In this document: positions 43,037 to 50,866 of the stretch, piece after piece | How positions within the stretch are numbered: position 1 is the stretch's first letter | Layout: every line of letters starts with the position of its first letter | DNA from: Ectothiorhodospiraceae bacterium | GTDB lineage: Bacteria > Pseudomonadota > Gammaproteobacteria > SZUA-152 | DNA length: 50,866 bases | Assembly (NCBI GenBank): GCA_002401775.2 | Contig: NVUB02000152.1 | Location: 1-50,866 of the forward strand | Reading direction: 5' to 3' | Program-made: the position numbers and the translations under genes | The notes under the pieces: model-generated | Told to the model about the DNA's origin: nothing | The model's database searches: none | What the model saw: the letters and a program-made list of their open reading frames with translations, nothing else

Positions 43037-44029
43037 GTGATGAGTGCCGTCACGTATGAATCCCTTGCGCTCTCATGGCAGCCCAAAAATAAACGTGACA
43101 AGCCATTTATTGCCTTTACGCTCTTTGTCTTTGTTTTATTTGTGGGGTTCGGCATTTATTCCAATACCCTTGACATCCCCAAGGACGACCAGCGGGTAAA
43201 AGTGGTTGTGCTCGATAGAATTGCAAAGTTTATCCTCGACAAACCCAAGCCAAAAATCACAAAAAAACCAAAGGCAAAACCAAAGGCAAAACCTAAACCC
43301 AAGCCAAAGCCCAAAGCCAAACCAAAAGTTAAGCGCCAAAAACCTAAAAAAGAAATGGTCTTAACTAAGAAACAACAAAAATCTCGTAAAAAAGCCGCAG
43401 AAAGCGGATTACTGGCGCTGAGTGAAGAGTTGTCAGACTTAATGGACACCTCCAGCATAGATTCCATGGTGGGTAATGCCATTAAAGCATCATCGGGCAC
43501 CACTACCATTGCCACCGTCAATACCGACATACTCAGTGCGGGTAATACTAAGGGGAGTGGTGGAGTTAATGCGGACAAGCATTTATCACAAACGGGCGGC
43601 ACAACGACACTTGACGCCGATCAACGTGCCATGGCACGTGAGCTACTCACTGCGCGCGCCAGTAGTACTTCCGGAAAACCCAAAAAATCGGATGCGAAGG
43701 GTGCCACAGGGGAAAAGGGCAAAAAACCGAGAACCGGAAACTATCGGTCAGAAGAAGACATTGCCTACATTGTGGATAAGAACAAGAGCAAATTACATGC
43801 GCTCTATCGGCGGGCACGACGCAGTAACCCCGGCATCAAGGGGAAAATTGTCCTGGAAATTACCATACTGCCATCGGGAAGGGTTGAGAATGTTCGCATT
43901 ACCTCCAGTGAGCTTAATGATGCCAAGTTGGAAACCCGGATTATAGCGCGAGTGAAACAGTTTGATTTTGGTGCAAAAAATGTGAAAAAAGTCACCGTGA
44001 CTTATCCCATCGAGTTCTTGCCGTCGTAA
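43037..44029 (+). CDS. TonB-like protein with AgmX/PglI-type C-terminal domain
   Basis: About 330 residues starting at GTG or the adjacent ATG. One membrane segment (FIAFTLFVFVLFVGFGIYS) is followed by a Lys/Pro-rich stretch (KPKAKPKAKPKPKPKPKAKP) typical of TonB-like periplasm-spanning rods. A Gly/Ser/Thr-rich linker comes next, and the C-terminal domain runs IAYIVDKNKSKLHALYRRAR, IKGKIVLEITILPSGRVENV. This tail matches the AgmX/PglI C-terminal domain of myxobacterial gliding proteins GltJ/GltG. It should transmit force from the TolQR-like channel to the TPR components. Last gene of the four-gene operon. Confidence 0.85.
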   Translation: MMSAVTYESLALSWQPKNKRDKPFIAFTLFVFVLFVGFGIYSNTLDIPKDDQRVKVVVLDRIAKFILDKPKPKITKKPKAKPKAKPKPKPKPKAKPKVKRQKPKKEMVLTKKQQKSRKKAAESGLLALSEELSDLMDTSSIDSMVGNAIKASSGTTTIATVNTDILSAGNTKGSGGVNADKHLSQTGGTTTLDADQRAMARELLTARASSTSGKPKKSDAKGATGEKGKKPRTGNYRSEEDIAYIVDKNKSKLHALYRRARRSNPGIKGKIVLEITILPSGRVENVRITSSELNDAKLETRIIARVKQFDFGAKNVKKVTVTYPIEFLPS

Positions 44030-44220
44030 ATATCCAGCGTCATCTTAGCGGTGGTTATGGTAAAATATTCAATAAAATCAAATAATTAAATCTATCACTT
44101 AAAACTAACATGAGGGTTTGCCGGGATTCTGACGACATCCACCACGTTCTAGTCAAGCTTTTGATACGATTTATCATAATGTGGTTTTGTAATCCATAGG
44201 CCGAATTTTTCTAGCCAGGT

Positions 44221-44674
44221 TCATCGTGTAATCGCCAACTCTGCCGTTTGCTCAACGAGTTTTTCACCGTCCTTAGTAAAAGGTTTAATGCCTAACAGCT
44301 TACGCACCAGAACCGGTAATCGTTGCCGGGTGCCAGCTTGATCATACCGGGTCATATTTTGTTTCTGGATGTTGTTCATCCTTACTTGTTCGGCAACATA
44401 ATTCAGGATAGGCAGTGGAACTTTAGGAAGTTTGACAACATACCCGAGATGTTAAGTGGACTTAAGAAGTACCCGTAACGCCAGGCGGGATAAACGTTGC
44501 GAACGGTGATGTTAGGCAAAAGCACATTCCTCCCTGTGTCAGGATAGTTGTCGGGGTGTAAATATCCCGAAGCTCCTCTTCGGTCAGATCCGATTTGAAA
44601 TGCGGATAGGCGGTCTCGTTAACGCTGCTTATGCGTGGCTCGGCAGGATATCTCTGTGATGTTACATTGAGCAA
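44221..44674 (-). pseudogene. Relic of a Tn3-family transposase (DUF4158 N-terminal part)
   Basis: Two fragments in different frames on the minus strand. The first reads RISSVNETAYPHFKSDLTEE then ELRDIYTPT, the usual opening of DUF4158 transposases. The second begins LGYVVKLPKVPLPILNYVAE, continues through MTRYDQAGTRQRLPVLVRK and LLGIKPFTKDGEKLVEQTAE, and ends at a stop at 44221. About 110 bp between them are scrambled, with only traces of the expected RxGYF motif. The catalytic part is absent. The 190 bp between the AgmX-type gene and this relic hold nothing recognisable. Confidence 0.6.
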
Positions 44675-44732
44675 AATACGCTAGTCGAGCTTTAACAACT
44701 ACAGTAACTACACAAAGGAGAAAAACCGTGCG

Positions 44733-45276
44733 ATGATTGCCGGCTCGCGAGAGCCTGAAGATTCCCGCCACGCCGACAACACCCTGAAATGGCTTTCACA
44801 TCTGCAACCGGGTGCTGGCGAGGCCTTGCAATTAGCGGCCTTGGCCCATGATATTGACCGGGCAATCGAGGAAACCACAGTGAAACGCGCAGATTTCGAC
44901 GACTACAATGCCTTCAAGAATACCTTCAAGGCAGCCCAGGCCCGACACGGTGCTATTGCGCCCGATTTTAACCGCCTGCGGTGTGGCACCGAATATTATG
45001 GACGAGGCTTGTCGTCGGGTAACGGTCCACGAGGTGGACGGCGATGCCGATCTGCTCAAAGATACCGACAGCAACTCTTATTTCGACGTCAACCTGCCGC
45101 TCTACTACCCGCGTGAGGGGTGGGCCGAGACCAAACGGCGATCACTGTGGGGTTATCGTCGTTTCTCCACACGAGCGAGAAAGATTGTAGAGAACATCGG
45201 TTACGAAGAAGAGTCGATAAACCGACTGCTGCGAGAGGTGATTCATGACAAATCGGCACAGCGGTATGGATGCTGA
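44733..45276 (+). pseudogene. Frameshifted HD-like protein gene
   Basis: The first frame encodes RHADNTLKWLSHLQPGAGEA, LAALAHDIDRAIEE and DFDDYNAFKNTFKAAQARHG. Similarity continues one frame over from about 44965, reading ILTACGVAPNIMDEACRRVT, VHEVDGDADLLKDTDSNSYF and DVNLPLYYPREGWAETKRRS. The parts join as one protein of about 180 residues with AHDID and HE...D metal-binding-like motifs of an HD-type protein. A one-base indel near 44965-44975 explains the break. A good Shine-Dalgarno (AAAGGAG) is closer to a GTG that opens only two codons, so a second lesion at the 5' end is possible. The stretch is visibly more GC-rich than its neighbours. The last codons overlap the cheW start. Confidence 0.65.
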
Positions 45277-45706
45277 CGATCCACAAACGCAATGGCTGAC
45301 GTTTACTCTCGGCAAAGAAACCTACGGCATCGAGGTGTTGCATGTGCAGGAAGTTTTCCGGTGCCCCGAAATATCGCCAGTACCCGGTGCGCCAGCCACT
45401 GTTTTGGGAATCATTAATCTTCGGGGTGAGGTTATTACCGTGAACGATATACGGGCCATGCTGGGGTTGCCGGAAGTGGCGGTTACTGATCAAACACGTA
45501 TCGTATTACTGGAGTTTGATGGCCAGAAGCTGGGAATGCTCGTAGATAGCGTCGATGAAATTATGACTAACAAAACATCAGAAATGGAAACTACAGTGAT
45601 GAGTGTACAGGGAAACCCCTTTATTCAGGCTACATGCCAAAAGAAAGATAAGCTGTATATCCTGTTATCGACTCACGAATTATTGAAAGATGATGAGATT
45701 TCGTAA
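45245..45706 (+). CDS. cheW: CheW-family coupling protein
   Basis: A 153-residue single-domain CheW. The ATG follows GAGAGGTG with a short spacer, so this start is preferred to MDADDPQ seven codons later. The domain shows QWLTFTLGKETYGIEVLHVQ, PGAPATVLGIINLRGEVITV, RIVLLEFDGQKLGMLVDSVD and KLYILLSTHELL, the usual CheW core. It links chemoreceptors to CheA. No cheA or receptor gene lies in the window, and it follows a broken gene, so it is an isolated copy. Confidence 0.95.
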   Translation: MTNRHSGMDADDPQTQWLTFTLGKETYGIEVLHVQEVFRCPEISPVPGAPATVLGIINLRGEVITVNDIRAMLGLPEVAVTDQTRIVLLEFDGQKLGMLVDSVDEIMTNKTSEMETTVMSVQGNPFIQATCQKKDKLYILLSTHELLKDDEIS

Positions 45707-45796
45707 AATAATGCCTAGTTTTAACATTGTATGTGTATAGGAATGCACTTTTGGAACAACTTATTCTTAATTAACGTATAGAGGTGAAGAAAATCC

Positions 45797-46663
45797 GTGC
45801 CTGTTTTTAAAATTGATGAAAAAATTATGCTTAATTCATGGGATGACATTGTCCATCGTCCTTATTTCGAATCTCCAGTCAAAACCCAGAAAAATCGTTT
45901 TGTAGGTATCACTGCCGTTTATTCTCTCGAAGATCAAAGTGCATGTTGTGGCATGAGTGATTGTCTCAAATCGCACAAGCGAGGGTTTCTAGTGTCAACC
46001 TCTGACAAAAAAGAAACCAACCTCTGTGAAACGTGTGGACAGAGGCTATTCGATGTGAGTTTTGAGAGTCAGGAAAAGATGTTCCAGGATCAGGTGCGCA
46101 TAAGGGAGCAAAAGATTCGGATCAATACGGTGCTTGAACAAGTCGATGACATTAAAGCAAGAATAAAAAAACTTAAACAGGATCCCAAAGGGGCCAATTG
46201 GCTTTACCGGGTCTTAACAAACTTTCGCAGAACCTACCCGGTGGATTTGCTGGCGGCATTAAAAGAACTAGCAATGAATAAGGATGATAATGCCATCCTT
46301 AAAGTCCTTGCTGAAAATGAGACCGACATATCCAAACTGGAGCATGTTAAACAGTTGCAGGGGTTGGGTATATTTGCGGCGGATATCCGCGAGGAACTCA
46401 TCGGTAAAATATTAAAACCACTCATAAAAATTGAAGAGCTTGTTGATAATTTCGATGCGAAATCGTCATTAACCTCTCAGTGTAAATGGGTGGATAATCT
46501 GGAAGAGCAGTTTGCCTGTGCAGAACTCCTGATTGAAGAGGGACGGGTATTTTTCGACGCGGAAAATCTGGAGCGGCTAAAAAGCATTCCATTGTCGGAA
46601 GTCAGCAATCGTTTTGTAAAGTCATTAAATTGGGATATTAATAAGGCGGCTAAAAACAAGTAA
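45797..46663 (+). CDS. Unknown protein with N-terminal Cys-pair region
   Basis: A 288-residue protein starting at GTG after GAGGTGAAG. The N-terminal 90 residues hold ACCGMSDCLKSH and NLCETCGQRLF, which look like a zinc-binding ribbon or similar. The rest is helical and coiled-coil-like: MFQDQVRIREQKIRINTVLE, VDDIKARIKKLKQDP, LIGKILKPLIKIEELVDNFD. There is no signal or membrane segment. I recognise no family. The gene appears intact and stands alone between cheW and a small ORF. Confidence 0.65.
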   Translation: MPVFKIDEKIMLNSWDDIVHRPYFESPVKTQKNRFVGITAVYSLEDQSACCGMSDCLKSHKRGFLVSTSDKKETNLCETCGQRLFDVSFESQEKMFQDQVRIREQKIRINTVLEQVDDIKARIKKLKQDPKGANWLYRVLTNFRRTYPVDLLAALKELAMNKDDNAILKVLAENETDISKLEHVKQLQGLGIFAADIREELIGKILKPLIKIEELVDNFDAKSSLTSQCKWVDNLEEQFACAELLIEEGRVFFDAENLERLKSIPLSEVSNRFVKSLNWDINKAAKNK

Positions 46664-46699
46664 ATCAATTTGTACATTTCACTAGGGAGAATTCGTGAT

Positions 46700-46855
46700 A
46701 TGTCATTATTTTCAGCATTATTCAACCGTCTCCTGTGTTGGTTGGGATATCATGATTTTCGCGTAATTGACAAGACGTTTGGATTTTCTGGCGGAGGTGG
46801 TATCGAAAAGGTTGAGTGCCAACGATGTGGTGTAACCGTGAGCCGCCAGACATGA
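46700..46855 (+). CDS. Small CxxC protein
   Basis: About 51 residues from an ATG preceded by AGGGAGA. The sequence has LLCWLGYHDFRVIDKTFGF, a Gly-rich turn and VECQRCGVTVSRQT, so one Cys-x-x-Cys pair plus an upstream Cys/His could bind a metal. It resembles small zinc-ribbon proteins (such as DUF1660-like) only loosely. Function unknown; the ribosome binding site supports translation. Confidence 0.45.
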   Translation: MSLFSALFNRLLCWLGYHDFRVIDKTFGFSGGGGIEKVECQRCGVTVSRQT

Positions 46856-47163
46856 CGGTAAAGGGACGTTCCTATGCCAGGTCTTATAGAGAATACGAAC
46901 CATTTCATCTGTGAGATACGCAGATGAATAGAGATCCTTCACCACCGCCTATCGGGAACTCGAAGAAAGATTATTCGGTCGAATCGAAGTGTCGTGCGTG
47001 ATTTCCGAGGCGGCTGACAGTGGTTGCCTCCATGTGCCTGGAGATGAGAAAGATGAGGGCCGTGTATTTCAAAAAAATGGGGCTCGCGAGCGACTGCGAT
47101 GAAATCAAATGTCGATGAATTACAACCTAACCTAGATCATGGACATACGATATGCCGACAACG
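46856..47163. other. Non-coding gap with a possible decayed ORF
   Basis: About 300 bp. One frame is open from about 46932 to 47102 and reads TTAYRELEERLFGRIEVSCV then ISEAADSGCLHVPGDEKDEG, which looks protein-like but has no start codon. It may be a remnant of a lost gene; identity unknown. No RNA gene or repeat was recognised. Confidence 0.3.
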
Positions 47164-47622
47164 ATGAAGATAGTATCTTATTTTTTCTTATTTCTTATTT
47201 TTGTTTCCAGCCTTGCATTTGAAGCGAATGCTGGGGAAAACTTTTTACGGATAGAAAAGAGCACACAATCTGACGCTGATCTACGTGTTACCTCTATTGG
47301 CGGATTCGGGGTTGACAATGGGAAGATTGGCCATGTCGATCTGTCTTATATTAAATCCGTTAATGAAGGTGATGGTTTTGCGATGGATGTCGGCGCAGCT
47401 TTTGCATTTAATACGGGGGCTACCTTTTTCGTCGGTGGGGGATTCTTGCTCGGATACAATTGGGATAAAAGTGGTTTCATTAATGCCTATTATCCCGAAG
47501 CAGGCATCGCCGTTAACATCACAAAGTCATTGGGAGTCATTATCAGCACCAAGCGCTATTTCAATTTATATGACAACATGGAAGATGTCATTATGTTTGG
47601 GTTACTTCTCAACGAGCTTTAA
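47164..47622 (+). CDS. Exported protein, possible small outer-membrane beta-barrel
   Basis: About 152 residues from MKIVSYFFLFLIFVSSLAF; a start four codons earlier is possible. A signal peptide with likely cleavage near EANA|GEN is followed by alternating Gly/aromatic segments (LRVTSIGGFGVDNGKIGHVD, FAFNTGATFFVGGGFLLGYN, GLLLNEL at the end). The pattern of amphipathic strands and C-terminal hydrophobic residue suggests an eight-strand-type outer-membrane protein, though the last residue is Leu, not Phe. No family recognised. It is isolated in a decayed area. Confidence 0.5.
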   Translation: MKIVSYFFLFLIFVSSLAFEANAGENFLRIEKSTQSDADLRVTSIGGFGVDNGKIGHVDLSYIKSVNEGDGFAMDVGAAFAFNTGATFFVGGGFLLGYNWDKSGFINAYYPEAGIAVNITKSLGVIISTKRYFNLYDNMEDVIMFGLLLNEL

Positions 47623-48231
47623 TTGTCATTCAGTATCAGGCAGATCGATTGGCCTTGGCGAGTAGCACGGCCACTGCATTGCCTTCAAAATGGCCTTCAA
47701 GACGTTGCGTTTCTTCGATATACCCCCTCACTGCCTCGTCATGTGACCACCTTGAGGCTGAATGGATTCAAACGAGGCCACTGACTACTCAGGTGTAAAC
47801 TGAAATGAAACACCGCCCGTAAACCCTTGTTCAATGGTCTGTCCTGACCTCATACGTCGCAACGTGACCGTAAACAACGGCCAACGTGGTATGTCCCCGT
47901 ACGACATTGAAACTCTGTGGGTGCAATGCCCCGTCGGCTCACCTCAAAGCGCCTACTAACGGTGCGGCGAGGCGGCTTGTTGGAATCTGCCAGTCTCGAA
48001 ACAAAATATAATGGTTACAAATGAAGGTTTATTTTGCCTTAACGACGATAATCCCTTTGCCAACATCCCACATAGCCTCACTTTAGGTTATAATGTGCGG
48101 TTTGGTGCTCCCGACTTGCGGAGTTTTACGCTCGGTGTGCGCCTCAAAACGATTTTGAATATTTGGGCTTCCGCAATTTATCATGTTGGAAGTGCGTGTA
48201 AATGCTTTTTATAACCTTTTAGAGTACAGAC
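47623..48231. other. Gap upstream of the EF-G gene, with a possible promoter
   Basis: About 600 bp. A minus-strand frame near 47636-47760 reads HDEAVRGYIEETQRLEGHFE before a stop and looks like a gene remnant. A 67-codon plus-strand frame (48011-48214) has no ribosome binding site or family pattern. TATAAT at 48089-48094 is a plausible -10 for the EF-G gene, but no good -35 lies at normal distance. Confidence 0.35.
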
Positions 48232-50316
48232 ATGACCGATCTAACCCACTACAGAAACATTGGTATCTTTGCGCACGTCGATGCGGGTAAAACAACAACG
48301 ACGGAGCGTATCCTGAAACTCACCGGTAAAATCCATAAAGTGGGTGAGGTGCATGATGGTGCGGCCACCACCGATTTCATGGAACAGGAACAGGAACGCG
48401 GTATAACCATTCAGTCTGCGGCGACATCTTGTACGTGGGACGGCCATCGTCTGAATATTATCGATACCCCAGGACATGTGGATTTCACTATCGAAGTGTA
48501 CCGTTCACTCAAAGTGCTGGATGGCGGTATCGGTGTGTTCTGTGGTTCAGGTGGTGTAGAACCCCAGTCTGAAACTAACTGGCGCTACGCCAATGAGTCT
48601 GAAGTCGCCCGCGTTATTCTGGTGAACAAGATGGATCGCCTGGGTGCTGATTTCTACCGCGTCGTCAAACAGATAGAAGATGTGTTGGGTGCAAGCCCGC
48701 TGGTCATGGTTCTGCCCATTGGTGAAGAAGACGATTTCATCGGTGTGGTAGATTTGCTAACCCGTAAAGCATGGGTATGGGATGAAACGGGTGATCCGAC
48801 CAACTATACGGTGGAAGACGTACCCGCCGACATGGTCGATCTCGTCGACGAGTGGCGTGAAACACTGATCGAGTCTGCCCTCGACCAGGACGACGAGTTG
48901 ATGGAGCAGTATCTCGACGGTACTGAACCCTCTTTGGATGACATTAAAAAATGTATCCGTAAGGGCACTATCGCACTGGATTTCTTCCCCACCTATTGTG
49001 GTTCTGCCTTCAAAAACAAATGCATTCAATTGGTATTGAATGCCGTGGTTGATTACCTGCCGAACCCGACAGAAGTTAAACCACAGCCAGAAACTGATGA
49101 AGACGGTAACGAAACAGGCAAATTTGCCATCGTTGATCCTGAAAAGCCTTTCCGCGCATTGGCCTTCAAAATTATGGATGATCGTTTTGGTGCTTTGACC
49201 TTTACACGTATCTATTCGGGCTCGCTGAAAAAAGGCGACACCGTTGTTAATACCTTCACTGGTAAAAATGAACGCATTGGCCGTATTGTTGAAATGCATG
49301 CCGATGAACGTATTGAACTGGATTCCTGTACGGCGGGCGACATTGTGGCCTTTATCGGTCTGAAAAATACTCGGACGGGTCATACCCTGAGTGATATGAA
49401 AGACGTGGGCACCTTGGAGCCAATGGTATTCCCTGATCCCGTCATTTCCATCGCCATCAAGCCGAAAGACAAAGGCGGTTCTGAGAAAATGGGTCTCGCG
49501 ATCAATAAGATGATCCAGGAAGATCCCTCTTTCCGCGTAGAAACCGACGAAGAAACCGGCGAAACCATCATCAAAGGCATGGGTGAGCTTCATCTGGATA
49601 TCAAGGTTGATATCCTCAAACGTACACATGGCATTGAAGTGGAAGTTGGCAAGCCACAGGTAGCTTACCGCGAAACTATTACTCAGCGTGTGGAAGACAG
49701 CTACACCCATAAGAAACAAACGGGTGGCTCTGGTCAGTTTGCCAAGATCGATTACATCATGGAGCCTGGCGAACAAAACAGTGGCTTTGAATTTGAGTCA
49801 ACCGTGACCGGTGGTAACGTACCTCGTGAATTCTGGCCGGCTGTCCTAAAGGGCTTCAAGAGCATGATGAATGAAGGTGTGTTGGCTGGTTTCCCTGTAC
49901 TTGACGTACACGTTAACCTGACTGACGGTGGTTTCCATCCTGTGGATTCCTCAGCCGTTGCTTATGAAATTGCGGCGAAGAATGCTTTCCGTCAGACAAT
50001 GCCTAAAGCCGGCGCTCAATTGCTTGAGCCCATCATGAAAGTGGACGTGTTCACACCTGAAGATCACGTGGGTGATGTTATTGGTGACCTTAACCGTCGC
50101 CGTGGCATGATCGAAGGCCAGGAAGCAGGCGTTACCGGCGTACGTGTTAAAGCCTCCGCACCTTTGGCTGAAATGTTTGGTTACATTGGTGACTTGCGTA
50201 CCATGACTTCTGGCCGTGGCCAGTTCTCCATGGAATTCTCGCATTACTCACCGTGCCCGAAAAACGTGGCTGAAGATGTGATAAAAGAAGTACAAGAGCG
50301 TAACGCCAAGAAGTAA
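48232..50316 (+). CDS. fusA: Elongation factor G, second type (EF-G2-like)
   Basis: A 694-residue translational GTPase that drives translocation or ribosome recycling. G-domain motifs are [12 protein letters not shown] (14-25), RGITI, DTPGH (78-82), NKMD (132-135) and GSAFKNK. Later domains show [61 protein letters not shown]. Details such as [20 protein letters not shown] and [15 protein letters not shown] match the second EF-G found beside the canonical one in many gammaproteobacteria. It is not next to rpsL, rpsG or tuf, which supports this. Codon use appears that of a well-expressed gene. Confidence 0.96.
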   Translation: MTDLTHYRNIGIFAHVDAGKTTTTERILKLTGKIHKVGEVHDGAATTDFMEQEQERGITIQSAATSCTWDGHRLNIIDTPGHVDFTIEVYRSLKVLDGGIGVFCGSGGVEPQSETNWRYANESEVARVILVNKMDRLGADFYRVVKQIEDVLGASPLVMVLPIGEEDDFIGVVDLLTRKAWVWDETGDPTNYTVEDVPADMVDLVDEWRETLIESALDQDDELMEQYLDGTEPSLDDIKKCIRKGTIALDFFPTYCGSAFKNKCIQLVLNAVVDYLPNPTEVKPQPETDEDGNETGKFAIVDPEKPFRALAFKIMDDRFGALTFTRIYSGSLKKGDTVVNTFTGKNERIGRIVEMHADERIELDSCTAGDIVAFIGLKNTRTGHTLSDMKDVGTLEPMVFPDPVISIAIKPKDKGGSEKMGLAINKMIQEDPSFRVETDEETGETIIKGMGELHLDIKVDILKRTHGIEVEVGKPQVAYRETITQRVEDSYTHKKQTGGSGQFAKIDYIMEPGEQNSGFEFESTVTGGNVPREFWPAVLKGFKSMMNEGVLAGFPVLDVHVNLTDGGFHPVDSSAVAYEIAAKNAFRQTMPKAGAQLLEPIMKVDVFTPEDHVGDVIGDLNRRRGMIEGQEAGVTGVRVKASAPLAEMFGYIGDLRTMTSGRGQFSMEFSHYSPCPKNVAEDVIKEVQERNAKK

Positions 50317-50342
50317 CCGTTACTATCTTGTTAGCCTCTACG

Positions 50343-50379
50343 GCGCTGTTGAACTCAATGTTCAACAGCGCTTTTTTTT
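50343..50379 (+). terminator. Intrinsic terminator after the EF-G gene
   Basis: GCGCTGTTGAAC and its exact reverse complement are separated by five bases and followed directly by eight T residues, 26 bases after the EF-G stop. This is a textbook Rho-independent terminator. Confidence 0.95.
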
Positions 50380-50866
50380 GTCTGGAGTAACCACTGACAC
50401 TTTAGTATTAATCGTTGCATCAGTATTGGCATGAAACATTGCACCAATGTATCAATCAAAAATTCGAAACTAAAACCATAAAGACTTCATAGAAACAATT
50501 ACTTTCAGACCTTGTCCGATCTATTTCAGCATCTAAACAGAAGCAATCTAACCGTTTTTGTAGAAGCAGCTTCATCCGTGATCATGGCCGTACATCATTC
50601 GTGGCAGAAGCTGCTCCTACGCTAAATAACAACGCTTCGAAAAATACAAAGCCTCGAGAAATACAAAGTTTCGAGAAATACAAAGCCCGAGAAATACAAA
50701 GCTCCGTAGGTCACGTTGCGCCGCTACGTGACAGGTAAAAGTTAATTGAGAAAAAATGTCAAATCGCTTCGGCAGTCTGGTCTTGTACCATCGCTTTTTA
50801 GTAATCTGTAATGTCGGATGAAATTTTCGCGTTAGATGCCTTACGGCATATTGTCAGGTAACTTCG
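50380..50866. repeat. Gene-free end region with two REP-like elements and short tandem repeats
   Basis: No gene seen. It contains an inverted pair, GTAGAAGCAGCTT (50560-50572) and AGAAGCTGCTCCTAC (50606-50620), like REP palindromes of other gammaproteobacteria. Four tandem units of about 17 bp with AAATACAAAG follow (50639-50705). The palindrome GTCACGTTGCGCCGCTACGT with AC arms (50705-50732) is the same family as in the array upstream of the TPR operon. Confidence 0.65.

Noticed and set aside
47636-47760. Minus-strand protein-like fragment upstream of EF-G
   Set aside because: It has no start codon and a stop shortly upstream; too short to identify, so kept only as a note for the gap.
48757-49776. 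A 339-codon open frame on the minus strand
   Set aside because: It lies wholly antisense to the EF-G gene and is an effect of that gene's codon bias; it shows no family motif.

Overview
The window is a chromosomal segment of a gammaproteobacterium. The evidence is the style of the type VI secretion (T6SS) genes, a gammaproteobacterial EF-G of the second type (FusA2-like), REP-type palindromes and a CheW protein. Base composition looks moderately AT-rich. I cannot name the genus from sequence alone. Almost the whole window is one T6SS locus, flanked by a second envelope machine that resembles the Agl-Glt (gliding/TolQR-type) systems, then by a decayed stretch and a translation factor gene.

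Layout. (1) 1-9449, plus strand: the 3' part of vgrG, then a cargo operon encoding a DUF6484 protein, a DUF2169 adaptor, a DUF4150 PAAR-like tip, a TIGR02270 protein, a ketoacyl-synthase-like protein without its catalytic residues, a putative effector with a Cys-His-Asp (transglutaminase/papain-like) signature, and two tandem paralogous exported proteins that look like immunity proteins. The second exported protein is broken at its 3' end by a palindromic repeat cluster. (2) 9637-14923, minus strand: four envelope genes (a small exported protein, two TPR lipoproteins, one membrane-anchored TPR protein). (3) 14950-15500: a three-unit array of paired REP palindromes. (4) 15565-27026, minus strand: clpV, a Cys-rich lipoprotein, tssG, tssF, tssE, a second tssC-like gene, tssC, tssB, tssA. 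(5) 27027-27824: a divergent regulatory region with tandem and inverted repeats. (6) 27825-40902, plus strand: tagH (FHA), tssJ, tssK, tssL, tssM, tagF, pppA, ppkA (kinase fused to a formylglycine-enzyme-like domain) and a small ORF. (7) 41243-44029, plus strand: a TolQ/ExbB-like channel, two TolR/ExbD-like proteins and a TonB-like protein with an AgmX/PglI-type C-terminus. (8) 44030-48231: a degraded Tn3-family transposase relic, a frameshifted HD-like gene, cheW, and small unknown genes. (9) 48232-50316: EF-G, with a strong terminator and REP-like repeats after it.

How the parts fit. TssJ-L-M form the membrane complex, TssA-E-F-G-K the baseplate and assembly platform, and TssB-C (perhaps with the second TssC) the contractile sheath recycled by ClpV. 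VgrG with the DUF4150 protein forms the spike. PpkA, PppA, TagH and TagF form the threonine-phosphorylation control circuit. No hcp (tssD) gene is present, so the tube protein must be encoded elsewhere. The cargo genes downstream of vgrG probably load and protect against the Cys-His-Asp protein. The TPR operon and the TolQ-TolR-TolR-AgmX operon sit on opposite flanks of the T6SS genes. Together they have the composition of a proton-driven, envelope-spanning Agl-Glt-like machine, which is the most interesting association in the window.
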